Positions 9,250 through 18,100 of a stretch of DNA of 64,000 nt are shown piece by piece. The notes below the pieces were generated by a model. The model saw only the letters and a program-made list of their open reading frames with translations, was not told the DNA's origin and made no database searches. The DNA is from Xenorhabdus hominickii (lineage in GTDB: Bacteria; Pseudomonadota; Gammaproteobacteria; Enterobacterales; Enterobacteriaceae). Numbering within the stretch: the stretch's first letter is position 1; every line of letters starts with the position of its first letter. The stretch covers positions 248,001 to 312,000 of the forward strand of contig NZ_NJAI01000003.1 in assembly GCF_002632725.1 (NCBI RefSeq), read 5' to 3'. Both the position numbers and the translations under genes were made by a program.

Positions 9250-9966
9250 ATGCAAACCCCGCACATTTTGATTGTTGAAGACGAAATTGTCACACGCAAT
9301 ACCCTGAAAAGCATTTTTGAAGCTGAAGGGTATGTCGTTTATGAAGCGACTGACGGTTCGGAAATGCACAATATTCTGTCAGATAACGATATTAATTTAG
9401 TTATTATGGATATCAATCTACCAGGTAAAAATGGGTTACTTCTTGCCCGTGAATTACGTGAGCAGGCAAATGTCGCGCTGATGTTTTTGACAGGCCGTGA
9501 CAATGAGGTGGACAAAATTCTTGGGCTTGAAATTGGTGCTGATGATTACATCACCAAGCCATTTAACCCGCGCGAATTAACTATCCGTGCGCGGAATTTG
9601 CTTTCGCGGACAATGAATCTGAGTCATTCAGGTGAAGAACGTCGTCAGGTTGAAAGCTATAAGTTCAATGGATGGGAGCTGGATATTAATAGCCGCTCTT
9701 TGGTTAGCCCAATGGGTGATCAGTACAAACTGCCACGTAGTGAGTTCCGCGCGATGCTCCATTTCTGTGAGAATCCTGGAAAGATCCAGACTCGTGCAGA
9801 ATTGCTGAAAAAAATGACAGGGCGCGAGCTGAAACCTCACGATCGTACTGTTGATGTGACTATCCGCCGTATTCGTAAACACTTCGAATCGACACCGGAT
9901 ACTCCAGAAATCATTGCGACTATCCACGGTGAAGGTTATCGCTTCTGTGGTGATTTAGAAGACTAA
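9250..9966 (+). CDS. arcA: Aerobic respiration control response regulator ArcA
   Basis: An OmpR-family DNA-binding regulator, phosphorylated by ArcB, which represses aerobic metabolism genes when oxygen is low. It has 238 aa, as in E. coli, with near identity throughout. The receiver domain has the acidic pair D10/E11 region (VEDE), phospho-acceptor D54 in VIMDINLPG, and ITKPF. The C-terminal winged helix ends with [14 protein letters not shown] and [12 protein letters not shown]. Its ArcB partner is not in the window. A terminator shared with the convergent creA follows. Confidence 0.98.
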   Translation: MQTPHILIVEDEIVTRNTLKSIFEAEGYVVYEATDGSEMHNILSDNDINLVIMDINLPGKNGLLLARELREQANVALMFLTGRDNEVDKILGLEIGADDYITKPFNPRELTIRARNLLSRTMNLSHSGEERRQVESYKFNGWELDINSRSLVSPMGDQYKLPRSEFRAMLHFCENPGKIQTRAELLKKMTGRELKPHDRTVDVTIRRIRKHFESTPDTPEIIATIHGEGYRFCGDLED

Positions 9967-10040
9967 ACCTCTTTGATACTCATTCTTTAATACTGATATT
10001 CTTTAATACTAATGTAGTGAAAGAGTTTTAGTATCAGCTA

Positions 10041-10076
10041 AAAAGCCCGAATGTTTTACAACATCAGGGCTTTTCT
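10041..10076. terminator. Bidirectional terminator between arcA and creA
   Basis: AAAAGCCCGAATGTT pairs with AACATCAGGGCTTTT around TTAC, with T runs on both strands. It can end both convergent transcripts. Confidence 0.85.
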
Positions 10077-10140
10077 TTTTAATTTAACAGACATTGCCTA
10101 CTGGACGATAGTTTAACAGTCGGTCTATTTCGTGGTTCAA

Positions 10141-10617
10141 TCACTTTTTCCACGGCATAATTGGCACGGCACTAATCGCGTTTTTAGGAGAACCATCGAT
10201 CACTTTGTCAGAATAAGTTAGGTAAATCAATGAATTACGATTATTATCATAGAATCGTACAACTTGAAGTTTTTTAAACACCAGAGAAGTACGTTTCTGG
10301 AAGACGACCTGTCCTTTCTTGGGGGATGTCTTAATCTTATCTGCCAATTCAATCGGGCCAACCTGCTGACAGGATATAGCAGCGTCTGATGTGTCTTCTG
10401 CCAATCCCAAACCGCCCTTAATACCTCCTGTCTTAGCTCTGCTCAAATAGCAGGTGACATTTTTAACATCGGGGTCATCAAAGGCTTCTATTACTATTTT
10501 GTTATCAGGGCCAAAAAATTTGAACACGGTATCAACAGAGCCAATCTCTTCAGCATGCAGAAGCACAGGAGAAAAGAGTAAGGTAGCTGCTACCACTATT
10601 TTCTTGATTGTTACCAT
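10141..10617 (-). CDS. creA: CreA family periplasmic protein
   Basis: A 158-aa exported protein of unknown biochemical role; E. coli CreA has 157 aa. A Sec signal peptide covers about residues 1-22 ([22 protein letters not shown], cleavage after LHA). The mature part carries the family segments [34 protein letters not shown] and [14 protein letters not shown]. In E. coli creA is followed by creB, creC and creD; here those genes are absent, as arcA is the next gene on that side. Confidence 0.93.
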   Translation of the reverse strand: MVTIKKIVVAATLLFSPVLLHAEEIGSVDTVFKFFGPDNKIVIEAFDDPDVKNVTCYLSRAKTGGIKGGLGLAEDTSDAAISCQQVGPIELADKIKTSPKKGQVVFQKRTSLVFKKLQVVRFYDNNRNSLIYLTYSDKVIDGSPKNAISAVPIMPWKK

Positions 10618-11321
10618 ATTTAGTCCATATGAATTAAATAAATGCAGTGAAAATATCCACCATTAACATATAATGCAAGTAAATGGTTGCGGTAAAACCA
10701 TTTTCATCATGAATATACATAACGAAAAGCCATGCCATTATATACCTAATAGGTTTCGAGTTGCATGAGATAGTAGGCTAATAAATAGTCTTTAACAGCG
10801 CATGTAATATAATGAAGGGAATTTTTATTTTTAATATTTTCATGTGGTTGTGTGGTTTTGAAAGACAGTACTTGACTTATTATTAAGTTTCCCATTAACT
10901 TATTCCAAGTTTTATCTTGTTTTATTATATCTGTGATCTGATTGATAACATTGATGAAACAAAGTTAATTAATTATTTAAGCAATATTTAATATGCCCAC
11001 TATATAGTGCTAGTCGCATTCTGTGTGCGGCAATAAATTATGTGGCAATAAATAAAGTAATTAACCCTAAGTAATAGTATAAAAATATTTCTATTACGCT
11101 TGGAAGCAAGGACTGTATCTTAAAATGTAAAACCCACAATATGCCTGAGTAACAGGTAATCTGGAGGATGAAAAATCCATATTGTTATCTTTGAAGAATG
11201 ATAGGTATTGCTTATCTATCAAGCTACGTAACATATGTGTACAGAAAAATGTTTTTTCAACAAAGTAAGTTGTTTTACATTTTCTGATTTTTCTTTTTGT
11301 CTTGATGACTTAGGGAGATGT
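10618..11321. other. creA-rob gap with small repeat remnant
   Basis: About 700 AT-rich bases between divergent creA and rob. Around 10741-10770 there is a stretch resembling an ERIC terminus (ACCTAATAGGTTTCGAGTTGCA). A perfect 7-base inverted repeat, GTAATAG (11071) with CTATTAC (11091), lies before rob. No coding potential is convincing. Confidence 0.4.
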
Positions 11322-12203
11322 ATGGATCAAACCAACATCATTCGAGATTTGCTGCATTGGCTGGATAATAACTTAGACCGTCCACTATCGCTCGATAATG
11401 TTGCAGCAAAAGCAGGTTATTCTAAGTGGCACTTGCAGCGTATGTTTAAGGATGTGACTGGTCAGGCAATTGCCTCTTACATCCGCGCGAGAAGATTATC
11501 TCGAGCTGCTGTTGCATTACGTTTAACCAGTCGACCTATTCTGGATATTGCTTTGCAATATCGTTTTGATTCTCAACAAACTTTCACAAGGGCTTTCAAA
11601 AAACAGTTTGATCGAACGCCCGCATCTTATCGCCGAAGTGAAGAATGGTGTGCAAAAGGAATATGCCCTCCTATCTTGCTGGATAACAAGCCTCTGCCAA
11701 CACACAAATATATTACGTTGGAAGATAAAATATTGATTGGCACTGAGCACTCGTGTAGCTATATGTTGGAAGAGTGGCTAACTGCTTGCACAGGCATGCG
11801 GCAAAACTTTTGGATTAACTATCTACAGCATGCGGAAGTATTACCACCCAGACTTTATGGGTTACATCATACTATCCTCAGTCATGAGCATGAAGAAGAG
11901 CAAACCGTTTTCTATACCACAGCAATAGAGCCGGAATATGCCGTCTTTGATACTAAAGGTAGTAGCCCAGTCGTCTTGCCTGGGGGGGACTATATTTCGT
12001 TCAGTTATTTTGGTAATAAAGAACAATTACAAGAGTTTCTCTTTACCATTTATGGTACTTGCTTGCCTAGATTAAATGTTACTCGCAGAAAGGGATATGA
12101 TATCGAGCGATACTATCTCACTAATCTCGACTGGAAAAATATCGAGGATGAGTCTCAAAGCCATGTGATGGAATTTGAGTACCTCATCCCAATTGAGCGT
12201 TAG
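11322..12203 (+). CDS. rob: Right origin-binding transcriptional regulator Rob
   Basis: An AraC/XylS regulator of the MarA/SoxS/Rob group that controls tolerance to drugs, bile, solvents and oxidants and binds oriC. The start MDQTNIIRDLLHWL at 11322 follows a GGGAG site and gives 293 aa (E. coli 289). The N-terminal double helix-turn-helix (about 8-107) is very well conserved, e.g. AAKAGYSKWHLQRMFKD and QYRFDSQQTFTRAFKK. The C-terminal GyrI-like ligand domain is more divergent, which might mean a different effector range. Its stop overlaps that of convergent gpmB. Confidence 0.96.
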   Translation: MDQTNIIRDLLHWLDNNLDRPLSLDNVAAKAGYSKWHLQRMFKDVTGQAIASYIRARRLSRAAVALRLTSRPILDIALQYRFDSQQTFTRAFKKQFDRTPASYRRSEEWCAKGICPPILLDNKPLPTHKYITLEDKILIGTEHSCSYMLEEWLTACTGMRQNFWINYLQHAEVLPPRLYGLHHTILSHEHEEEQTVFYTTAIEPEYAVFDTKGSSPVVLPGGDYISFSYFGNKEQLQEFLFTIYGTCLPRLNVTRRKGYDIERYYLTNLDWKNIEDESQSHVMEFEYLIPIER

Positions 12204-12847
12204 CCTTGTAATTCATCCAAAGCGGGCATATTCAGATGTGTGATATCGCCTGCTGTTTCAACGATCCAGCCTGAAGCTAGCCATGGGCTATTTTGATAAT
12301 CGACTCGTGAGATAGAACAGTTTCTCAGCCTTAAACGACGTTCTGAATTGGCAGGAAGCCCCAGAATTGAACAGACCAAACAGACAAGTGCCATACCATG
12401 ACTTACGAGCAGTGGGCGGCTGCCAGCCGGTAAATTGAGGCAATTATCCAGTGCAGCTCGCATACGGATAGATAATTCATTCATCGATTCACCTTCTGGG
12501 ATACGTCCATTTGGTGTACCATCGACGAGACTTTTACGCCAAGATTCTTCTTCGGGGGAGAGGGAGTTTAGTTCGCGATTTTCCAAAATCCCCATATGTA
12601 ATTCTCGCAAACGTGGTTCCAATATTACGTCACACCCACAGGCTTTGGCGATGATCTCTGCGGTTTGGCGTGTTCGGCCAAGATCACTGGTGATAACATG
12701 GGTAATGTTTTCTGATTTGATTTTTTGCGCTACCAAGTGAGCCTGACGCAAGCCAATTTCAGTCAAAGGACTGTCAGATTGGCCCTGAATGCGGCGAGCC
12801 ACGTTCCATTCGGTTTCGCCATGACGAACAAGATAGACCTGTAACAT
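12200..12847 (-). CDS. gpmB: Histidine phosphatase family protein GpmB (YtjC)
   Basis: A 215-aa member of the histidine phosphatase superfamily, annotated in E. coli as a probable phosphoglycerate mutase; the true substrate is uncertain. The catalytic motif RHGETEWN starts at residue 8, with H9 as the phosphorylated histidine; SHGMALVCLVC holds the second histidine. The neighbours rob (stop overlap of four bases) and divergent yjjX keep E. coli order. Confidence 0.93.
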   Translation of the reverse strand: MLQVYLVRHGETEWNVARRIQGQSDSPLTEIGLRQAHLVAQKIKSENITHVITSDLGRTRQTAEIIAKACGCDVILEPRLRELHMGILENRELNSLSPEEESWRKSLVDGTPNGRIPEGESMNELSIRMRAALDNCLNLPAGSRPLLVSHGMALVCLVCSILGLPANSERRLRLRNCSISRVDYQNSPWLASGWIVETAGDITHLNMPALDELQG

Positions 12848-12902
12848 ATGTATTTTCCGTTATACTGCATCGTGAAATAGTTCAAAGGATAATTTATTTA
12901 TT

Positions 12903-13430
12903 ATGTATCATGTTATTGCGGCAACAACTAACCCTGCGAAAATAAAAGCGATTAGCCTTGCATTCGATGATGTTTTTGGCTCGGGCACTTACCACATAGA
13001 AGATGTCAATGTAGATAGCAGTGTACCTCAACAGCCTATTGGCAATACCGAAACCCGAACAGGTGCCCGCCATCGTGTTATGGCTGCCCGTCAAGTCCGG
13101 CCTGAAGCTGACTTCTGGGTTGGGGTTGAAGCTGGAATTGAAGATGACATGACGTTTGCCTGGATGGTGATTGAGCATAAACAAATTCGGGGAGAGTCGC
13201 GTTCTGCGAGTCTTATGCTTCCTGAAAAAGTATTGGAAGGTATTCGCGAAGGACGAGAACTTGGCCATGAAATGGCTGAAGTCACTGGCATTGATAATAT
13301 CAAGCAAAAAGGGGGGGCAATCGGTTTTTTTACCAACGGCATTCTGACTCGCACCAGCGTTTATCATCAAGCTCTGATATTGGCTCTTGTACCTATTCAT
13401 CATGAAATTTACAAGGATATTAATAATTAA
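12903..13430 (+). CDS. yjjX: Inosine/xanthosine triphosphatase YjjX
   Basis: A 175-aa house-cleaning NTPase that hydrolyses ITP and XTP and keeps damaged purines out of nucleic acids. The family segments [12 protein letters not shown] (6-17), TRTGARHRV and [10 protein letters not shown] are present, and the length is close to the E. coli protein. It is divergent from gpmB, with only 55 bases for both promoters, and convergent with trpR. Confidence 0.95.
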   Translation: MYHVIAATTNPAKIKAISLAFDDVFGSGTYHIEDVNVDSSVPQQPIGNTETRTGARHRVMAARQVRPEADFWVGVEAGIEDDMTFAWMVIEHKQIRGESRSASLMLPEKVLEGIREGRELGHEMAEVTGIDNIKQKGGAIGFFTNGILTRTSVYHQALILALVPIHHEIYKDINN

Positions 13431-13444
13431 CTTTAACGGCTGTT

Positions 13445-13593
13445 TATCCCCGCCGTCTTTCAAGTTGCAGCTTTGTTGGCTACGTTTACTCACCCCAGTT
13501 ACATAGGTTAGCACATAGTTAGACATAGTTAGCTATGCTACTGGGGATTCGTTCCCTTGCTGTCGAGCTGCAACTCGAAATCCATTGGGTATA
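13445..13593. repeat. ERIC element, expanded copy
   Basis: A 149-base imperfect palindrome with the ERIC features: ends like TTTCAAGTTGCAG and CAACTCGAAATCCATTGGGTAT, and a core of CTCACCCCAGTTACATAG and CTACTGGGGATTCGTTCCC. Compared with the 122-base copy at 31801 the centre is longer and contains short repeats of ACATAGTTAG type. Non-coding, between yjjX and trpR. Confidence 0.88.
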
Positions 13594-13607
13594 CAAGTAA
13601 GCCGTTT

Positions 13608-13629
13608 GGGGTCATAACATGATGACCCC
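13608..13629. repeat. Hairpin between yjjX and trpR
   Basis: GGGGTCAT pairs perfectly with ATGACCCC around AACATG. There is no T run, so it may be a weak terminator or an mRNA end-stabilising hairpin for the convergent genes. Confidence 0.5.
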
Positions 13630-13683
13630 GCTTGGCTATTTAAGCCGTTATTTGCACGACTTAATGTAATTATTTAATAGCAG

Positions 13684-14004
13684 TTATTTTAATAACTGCG
13701 CTTCCAACCATGCTTTAACATGAGCTGGCGCTATTTTTAAGCTGTTCGAACCACGAGTGATTGTTGCGATACCCACACTTAGCTCGTTTTTCAGTTCGCG
13801 TTGGTTCATTTCTCCACGCATCAATTCCTGAATAATCCGAACTCGGGTTGATAAAGCGGTACGTTCATCGGGGGTCAATAATAGCTGCAAAATAGAATGT
13901 TGCAAATTTTCTTCAAATGCGTTTTGCAATAACTTTACAAAAGTGAACCAGTCATCACCATCTTCCGGGGAAATCGCCGGATCAATCAAATGATTTTGTG
14001 CCAT
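13684..14004 (-). CDS. trpR: Trp operon repressor
   Basis: A 106-aa tryptophan-activated repressor (E. coli 108 aa). The helix-turn-helix core MNQRELKNELSVGIATITRG and the LTPDERTALSTRVRI dimer segment are conserved; residues at the N- and C-termini diverge. A trp operator sits just upstream, so autoregulation as in E. coli is expected. It follows slt on the same strand, 56 bases after the slt stop. Confidence 0.96.
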   Translation of the reverse strand: MAQNHLIDPAISPEDGDDWFTFVKLLQNAFEENLQHSILQLLLTPDERTALSTRVRIIQELMRGEMNQRELKNELSVGIATITRGSNSLKIAPAHVKAWLEAQLLK

Positions 14005-14016
14005 AAAAAGCCACCA

Positions 14017-14033
14017 TACTATTTAACTAGTAC
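14017..14033. promoter_or_regulatory. TrpR operator upstream of trpR
   Basis: TACTATTTAACTAGTAC closely matches the trp operator core (GAACTAGTTAACTAGTAC in E. coli trp). It is centred about 20 bases before the trpR start and after the slt stop, where repressor would block transcription initiation. Confidence 0.8.
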
Positions 14034-14060
14034 AGCAGCATATCATACATGCATCCTAAA

Positions 14061-15980
14061 TTAATAATGTCTTTGCCATTCGGTATCGGTCAGTACGTTA
14101 GATATTTTCCCCATAAAATTATGGTAGAACATATCGTAGGCAAGAACATTTTTGACATAATTGCGTGTTTCATTGAAAGGGATGCTTTCAATAAAGGCAA
14201 TCGGATCAAGGTGTCCAGAGGTATCAGCCAGCCAACGATCAACATTTGTAGGCCCTGCATTATAGGCGGCACTGGCAAGAATACGGTTATTGTCAAAACG
14301 CTGGTAAACCGAATCCAGATAAGCGGTGCCAATTTTAATATTCATAATTGGGTTCATTAATTGATTTTTACTGGCATAGCCCTGAATTTTATTCGTCTTT
14401 ACCGTATGTTCGGCGGTTTTAGGCATGATTTGCATTAGCCCACTGGCTCCTTTAGAAGAGCGGGCTTGCGGATCCCACGCACTTTCCTGACGAGCAATTG
14501 CCATTGCATAACTTTGGGAAATATTTTTGTCTGCTGTAAAGTTTGCGAACTCGTTTTTCCATGCCAGCGGGAAACGTTCTTCAAGATGATCCCACATTTT
14601 TCCCGTAATAGTAGCTTGCACACTAAGCGAGGGCCAATGTTGTTCAAACGCATAACGCGCCAATTGTTCCTGCGTCAATGGATTTTGTGAGGCCACTAAG
14701 CGAACCCACTCCGAACGTGCCAGACTCTCCATATCCCAATACAACAACTCTTGGATGCGCTTAATTTCCGGCATACCAGCAATGGTCATATCGGGTCTTT
14801 TGGCTTTATTAATGTTCAGAGGATAAGTTATATGCAATTTCTGAGCGGCTACCATGGGATAAAAACCACGGTGCTTGGTTAGGTTACGCAATATTGCATT
14901 TCCTTCTGTGGTCTTTCCTTGATTGAGCAGAATAATGGCACTCCAATATTGCCATTCATCATTTTGCAAGACCGTTTTGGGCAGTAGCGCCAGCCAGCCA
15001 TCAAGGCTAGTATAATCGCCATCCCTCAAAGCCAAACGAGCACGTCGCTCAAGCAATTTAGTCGATTGTGAATCCCGGATAGTTTCATCTCGCCACTTTG
15101 CTTGTTCTGGTGTGACATCTCCCATTAATTGCCATGCAATGAACTCTTTTAATTGCTGCTGTTCGGAGTCATTCATTTTCTGCATTCGCACCAGTGTTGG
15201 AATAGTTATTCTGGCTAATTTGGCATCTTTGCGGGCGAAACGCTGAAAGGCGGTGATAACGACCGAGCGGGTGAAATCTGTTGGAGCCGTGGTGGTTGCG
15301 AATTGTTCAACTAATTCAGGATCATGTTGTAGTTTTACCAAACTAGAGACTAACTTCTGATAATTTAATGGCAATCGCTTGGCAAGATAGCTAACGAGTG
15401 GAACGTTATTTTCTTTCATAGCCAATTCAAGACGCTGCAAAATTAAATTTGCAGACAAATATCCAGATTGTTCCCAAACATTAATGAGTTGATTGCAACT
15501 GTCAGGTAATGAACTGCCGCTGAGCCAAATTTTCTCAGCTCCTTGCCACGCAACCTGCTGGTGACCAGTGGCCCATTGGGCGAAGTAGTAATGGCAACGT
15601 TCGGCAACTGAATTTGGGGGATTGGGGGAGAAGGTTAAAAGGTTGTGCCAGTCGCCATTTTTTGCCAGTACATTGATAAATTGAAGTTTCAGCGAGTGTG
15701 TTAGTGGCAGAGTCGGGTAATTATCAATAAAGTGTTGAACTTGTTCAGGGGTAACTATTGCCAAATCCTGAGTTAATTGACGATATTCAAGATAAGGGTA
15801 GAGAGGATACTTTTGCAGCGTGGGCATTAGACGTGCAATTTCCTCTCTATTTTTGGCATCCCAAGCCTGTTTTATTTCTTGATATCGTTGACGTTGTGCG
15901 TCTAGCGAATCAGCATGAGCTGCTCCCACAACAACAAAAACCAGACTTACAGCTATTGCAAAATGCTGCCACTTACTCAT
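14061..15980 (-). CDS. slt: Soluble lytic murein transglycosylase Slt70
   Basis: A periplasmic enzyme that cleaves the MurNAc-GlcNAc bond of peptidoglycan, forming 1,6-anhydroMurNAc. I chose the ATG at 15980 (MSKWQHFAIAV), nine bases after a GGAGAGG site; a GTG at 15986 is also possible. The product is 639 aa (E. coli 645). A signal peptide ends near AAHA-DS (about residue 24), followed by an alpha-superhelical ring domain. The C-terminal catalytic domain contains AIARQESAWDP (the glutamate after Q is catalytic) and SKGASGLMQIMPKTA. Confidence 0.96.
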   Translation of the reverse strand: MSKWQHFAIAVSLVFVVVGAAHADSLDAQRQRYQEIKQAWDAKNREEIARLMPTLQKYPLYPYLEYRQLTQDLAIVTPEQVQHFIDNYPTLPLTHSLKLQFINVLAKNGDWHNLLTFSPNPPNSVAERCHYYFAQWATGHQQVAWQGAEKIWLSGSSLPDSCNQLINVWEQSGYLSANLILQRLELAMKENNVPLVSYLAKRLPLNYQKLVSSLVKLQHDPELVEQFATTTAPTDFTRSVVITAFQRFARKDAKLARITIPTLVRMQKMNDSEQQQLKEFIAWQLMGDVTPEQAKWRDETIRDSQSTKLLERRARLALRDGDYTSLDGWLALLPKTVLQNDEWQYWSAIILLNQGKTTEGNAILRNLTKHRGFYPMVAAQKLHITYPLNINKAKRPDMTIAGMPEIKRIQELLYWDMESLARSEWVRLVASQNPLTQEQLARYAFEQHWPSLSVQATITGKMWDHLEERFPLAWKNEFANFTADKNISQSYAMAIARQESAWDPQARSSKGASGLMQIMPKTAEHTVKTNKIQGYASKNQLMNPIMNIKIGTAYLDSVYQRFDNNRILASAAYNAGPTNVDRWLADTSGHLDPIAFIESIPFNETRNYVKNVLAYDMFYHNFMGKISNVLTDTEWQRHY

Positions 15981-16365
15981 TGCCACACACCTCTCCAGAA
16001 GATGATTCTACTATCATGCCAAAATGCATATACCCCCTATTTTTCAAGTTTCCGCTTGGTTGGCTACAACCTGAAATCTACTGGGTATGGCTAAAATACC
16101 ATGTAATTATAAGCATATTATTGATGTGATTGATCACAACTAATACGTGCTAATAAGGAAGGGGCTGTAAAAGTGTTTATTTTATAAGAGAGTAGATAAA
16201 CCTATTTGTATTCCATCCCTCAGTGAATACAATCGACAGATTGGAACGGCGATGCTATTCATAAAAGGACGTTCCGCCCAGAGGCTTTTTACCGTTTGCG
16301 GTTATCTAGCCCCCTGAACGCAAACGAATTTCAAAATTTCCTGATTAATTAAAAGGTAAAATACA
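15981..16365. other. slt-ettA gap with ettA leader hairpin
   Basis: A divergent gap holding a deleted ERIC remnant (16029-16088), then the probable ettA promoter and leader. CGTTTGCG at 16293 pairs perfectly with CGCAAACG at 16319 around an 18-base loop, 40 bases before the ettA start. Confidence 0.5.
16029..16088. repeat. ERIC element with internal deletion
   Basis: Sixty bases keep both outer ERIC ends (ATACCCCCTATTTTTCAAGT and CTGAAATCTACTGGGTAT) and part of the TTGGTTGGCTAC arm, but the central core is missing. Other family members in this window are 122-149 bases. Confidence 0.75.
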
Positions 16366-18033
16366 TTGGCTCAATATGTTTATAGTATGCATCGGGTTGG
16401 TAAAATTGTTCCCCCGAAAAGACATATTCTGAAAAATATTTCTCTGAGTTTTTTCCCGGGAGCAAAAATTGGTGTTCTCGGTCTGAATGGTGCCGGTAAA
16501 TCGACCTTACTGCGCATCATGGCGGGTATTGATAAAGATATTGAGGGTGAAGCTCGCCCACAGCCCGGGATAAAAATTGGTTATCTGCCGCAGGAACCAA
16601 AGCTCAATCTTGAACATACTGTTCGCGAAGCAGTGGAAGAAGCTGTCAGCGAAGTAAAAAATGCTCTGACACGCCTTGATGAAGTCTATGCTGCTTATGC
16701 TGATCCGGACGCAGATTTTGACAAGCTGGCAAAAGAACAGGGTGAACTGGAATCTATTATCCAATCCCATGATGGGCACAACCTGGATAACCAGCTTGAG
16801 CGGGCGGCTGATGCTCTGCGTTTGCCTGCTTGGGATGCTAAAATTGAACATTTGTCAGGTGGTGAACGTCGTCGTGTAGCAATCTGCCGTTTGTTGCTGG
16901 AAAAACCAGACATGCTGCTGCTTGACGAACCAACCAACCACCTTGATGCTGAATCTGTCGCATGGCTGGAGCGCTTCTTGCATGATTATGAAGGCACAGT
17001 CGTTGCGATTACCCATGACCGTTACTTCCTTGATAACGTTGCTGGCTGGATTCTGGAACTTGACCGTGGTGAAGGCATTCCATGGGAAGGTAACTATTCT
17101 TCATGGCTGGAACAAAAAGATGCGCGCTTGGCGCAGGAAGCTGCATCAGAAGCGGCTCGCCGTAAATCCATTGAAAAAGAACTTGAGTGGGTTCGCCAAA
17201 ATCCCAAAGGGCGTCAGGCAAAAGGTAAGGCACGTCTGGCTCGCTTTGAAGAACTCAATAACGTTGAGTACCAGAAACGTAATGAAACCAGTGAATTGTT
17301 CATTCCACCTGGCCCGCGTTTGGGTGATAAAGTGCTGGAAGTGACCGATCTGACTAAGTCTTATGGTGATCGTATTCTGATCGACAACTTGAGTTTCTCC
17401 CTGCCGAAAGGAGCGATTGTTGGGATCATCGGCCCGAATGGTGCGGGTAAATCGACACTGTTCCGTATGTTGTCAGACCAAGAGCAGCCGGATTCAGGTT
17501 CAATTTCATTGGGTGAAACCGTTAAATTGGCTTCTGTTGATCAGTTCCGCGATAGCATGGATGACAGCAAAACCGTTTGGGAAGAAGTTTCGGGCGGTCA
17601 AGATATCATGCGTATCGGCAACTTTGAAATTCCGAGCCGAGCTTATGTTGGGCGCTTTAACTTCAAGGGCGTAGATCAAGGTAAGCGTGTTGGTGAATTG
17701 TCTGGTGGTGAGCGTGGCCGTCTGCATTTATCCAAACTGTTGCAAGTCGGTGGCAATATGTTACTGCTTGACGAACCAACCAACGATTTAGATATTGAAA
17801 CGCTGCGTGCGTTGGAAAATGCCCTGCTGGAATTTCCTGGCTGTGCGATGGTTATTTCCCATGACCGTTGGTTCCTTGACCGTATCGCGACACACATCAT
17901 TGATTATCAGGATGAGGGTAAGGTGTCCTTCTTTGAGGGGAACTTCACCGAATACGAAGATTATAAAAAGCGGACTCTGGGGGCTGAAGCACTGGAGCCA
18001 CACCGCATTAAATATAAAAAGATCAGCAAGTAA
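16366..18033 (+). CDS. ettA: Energy-dependent translational throttle protein EttA (ABC-F)
   Basis: An ABC-F ATPase that binds the ribosomal E site and gates the first elongation step according to ATP/ADP ratio. It has 555 aa and is almost identical to E. coli EttA over its whole length. Two ATPase domains have Walker A loops GLNGAGKST and GPNGAGKST and signatures LSGGERRR and LSGGERGR. The arm and P-site tRNA interaction motif lie in between, with a RQNPKGRQAKGKARLARFEE linker. The start is TTG at 16366 (MAQYVYSMHRVGK) after AAAAGG; no upstream alternative fits. Confidence 0.97.
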   Translation: MAQYVYSMHRVGKIVPPKRHILKNISLSFFPGAKIGVLGLNGAGKSTLLRIMAGIDKDIEGEARPQPGIKIGYLPQEPKLNLEHTVREAVEEAVSEVKNALTRLDEVYAAYADPDADFDKLAKEQGELESIIQSHDGHNLDNQLERAADALRLPAWDAKIEHLSGGERRRVAICRLLLEKPDMLLLDEPTNHLDAESVAWLERFLHDYEGTVVAITHDRYFLDNVAGWILELDRGEGIPWEGNYSSWLEQKDARLAQEAASEAARRKSIEKELEWVRQNPKGRQAKGKARLARFEELNNVEYQKRNETSELFIPPGPRLGDKVLEVTDLTKSYGDRILIDNLSFSLPKGAIVGIIGPNGAGKSTLFRMLSDQEQPDSGSISLGETVKLASVDQFRDSMDDSKTVWEEVSGGQDIMRIGNFEIPSRAYVGRFNFKGVDQGKRVGELSGGERGRLHLSKLLQVGGNMLLLDEPTNDLDIETLRALENALLEFPGCAMVISHDRWFLDRIATHIIDYQDEGKVSFFEGNFTEYEDYKKRTLGAEALEPHRIKYKKISK

Positions 18034-18038
18034 GCCTG

Positions 18039-18074
18039 ATAAAGAAAACGGCCTGATATCAGGCCGTTTTTCAA
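18039..18074 (+). terminator. Terminator of ettA
   Basis: AAACGGCCTGAT pairs with ATCAGGCCGTTT, followed by TTT. It lies directly after the ettA stop. Confidence 0.88.
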
Positions 18075-18100
18075 GTTTAAGTTTATAAACAATAACTACA

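Noticed and set aside
12894..13526. 210-codon frame antisense to yjjX
   Set aside because: It overlaps conserved yjjX and an ERIC element; the translation shows no domain.
16122..16140. FNR- or CRP-like site between slt and ettA
   Set aside because: TGTGATTGATCACA has only a 4-base gap between CRP half-sites, and the TTGAT pieces are direct rather than inverted, so it fits neither consensus.
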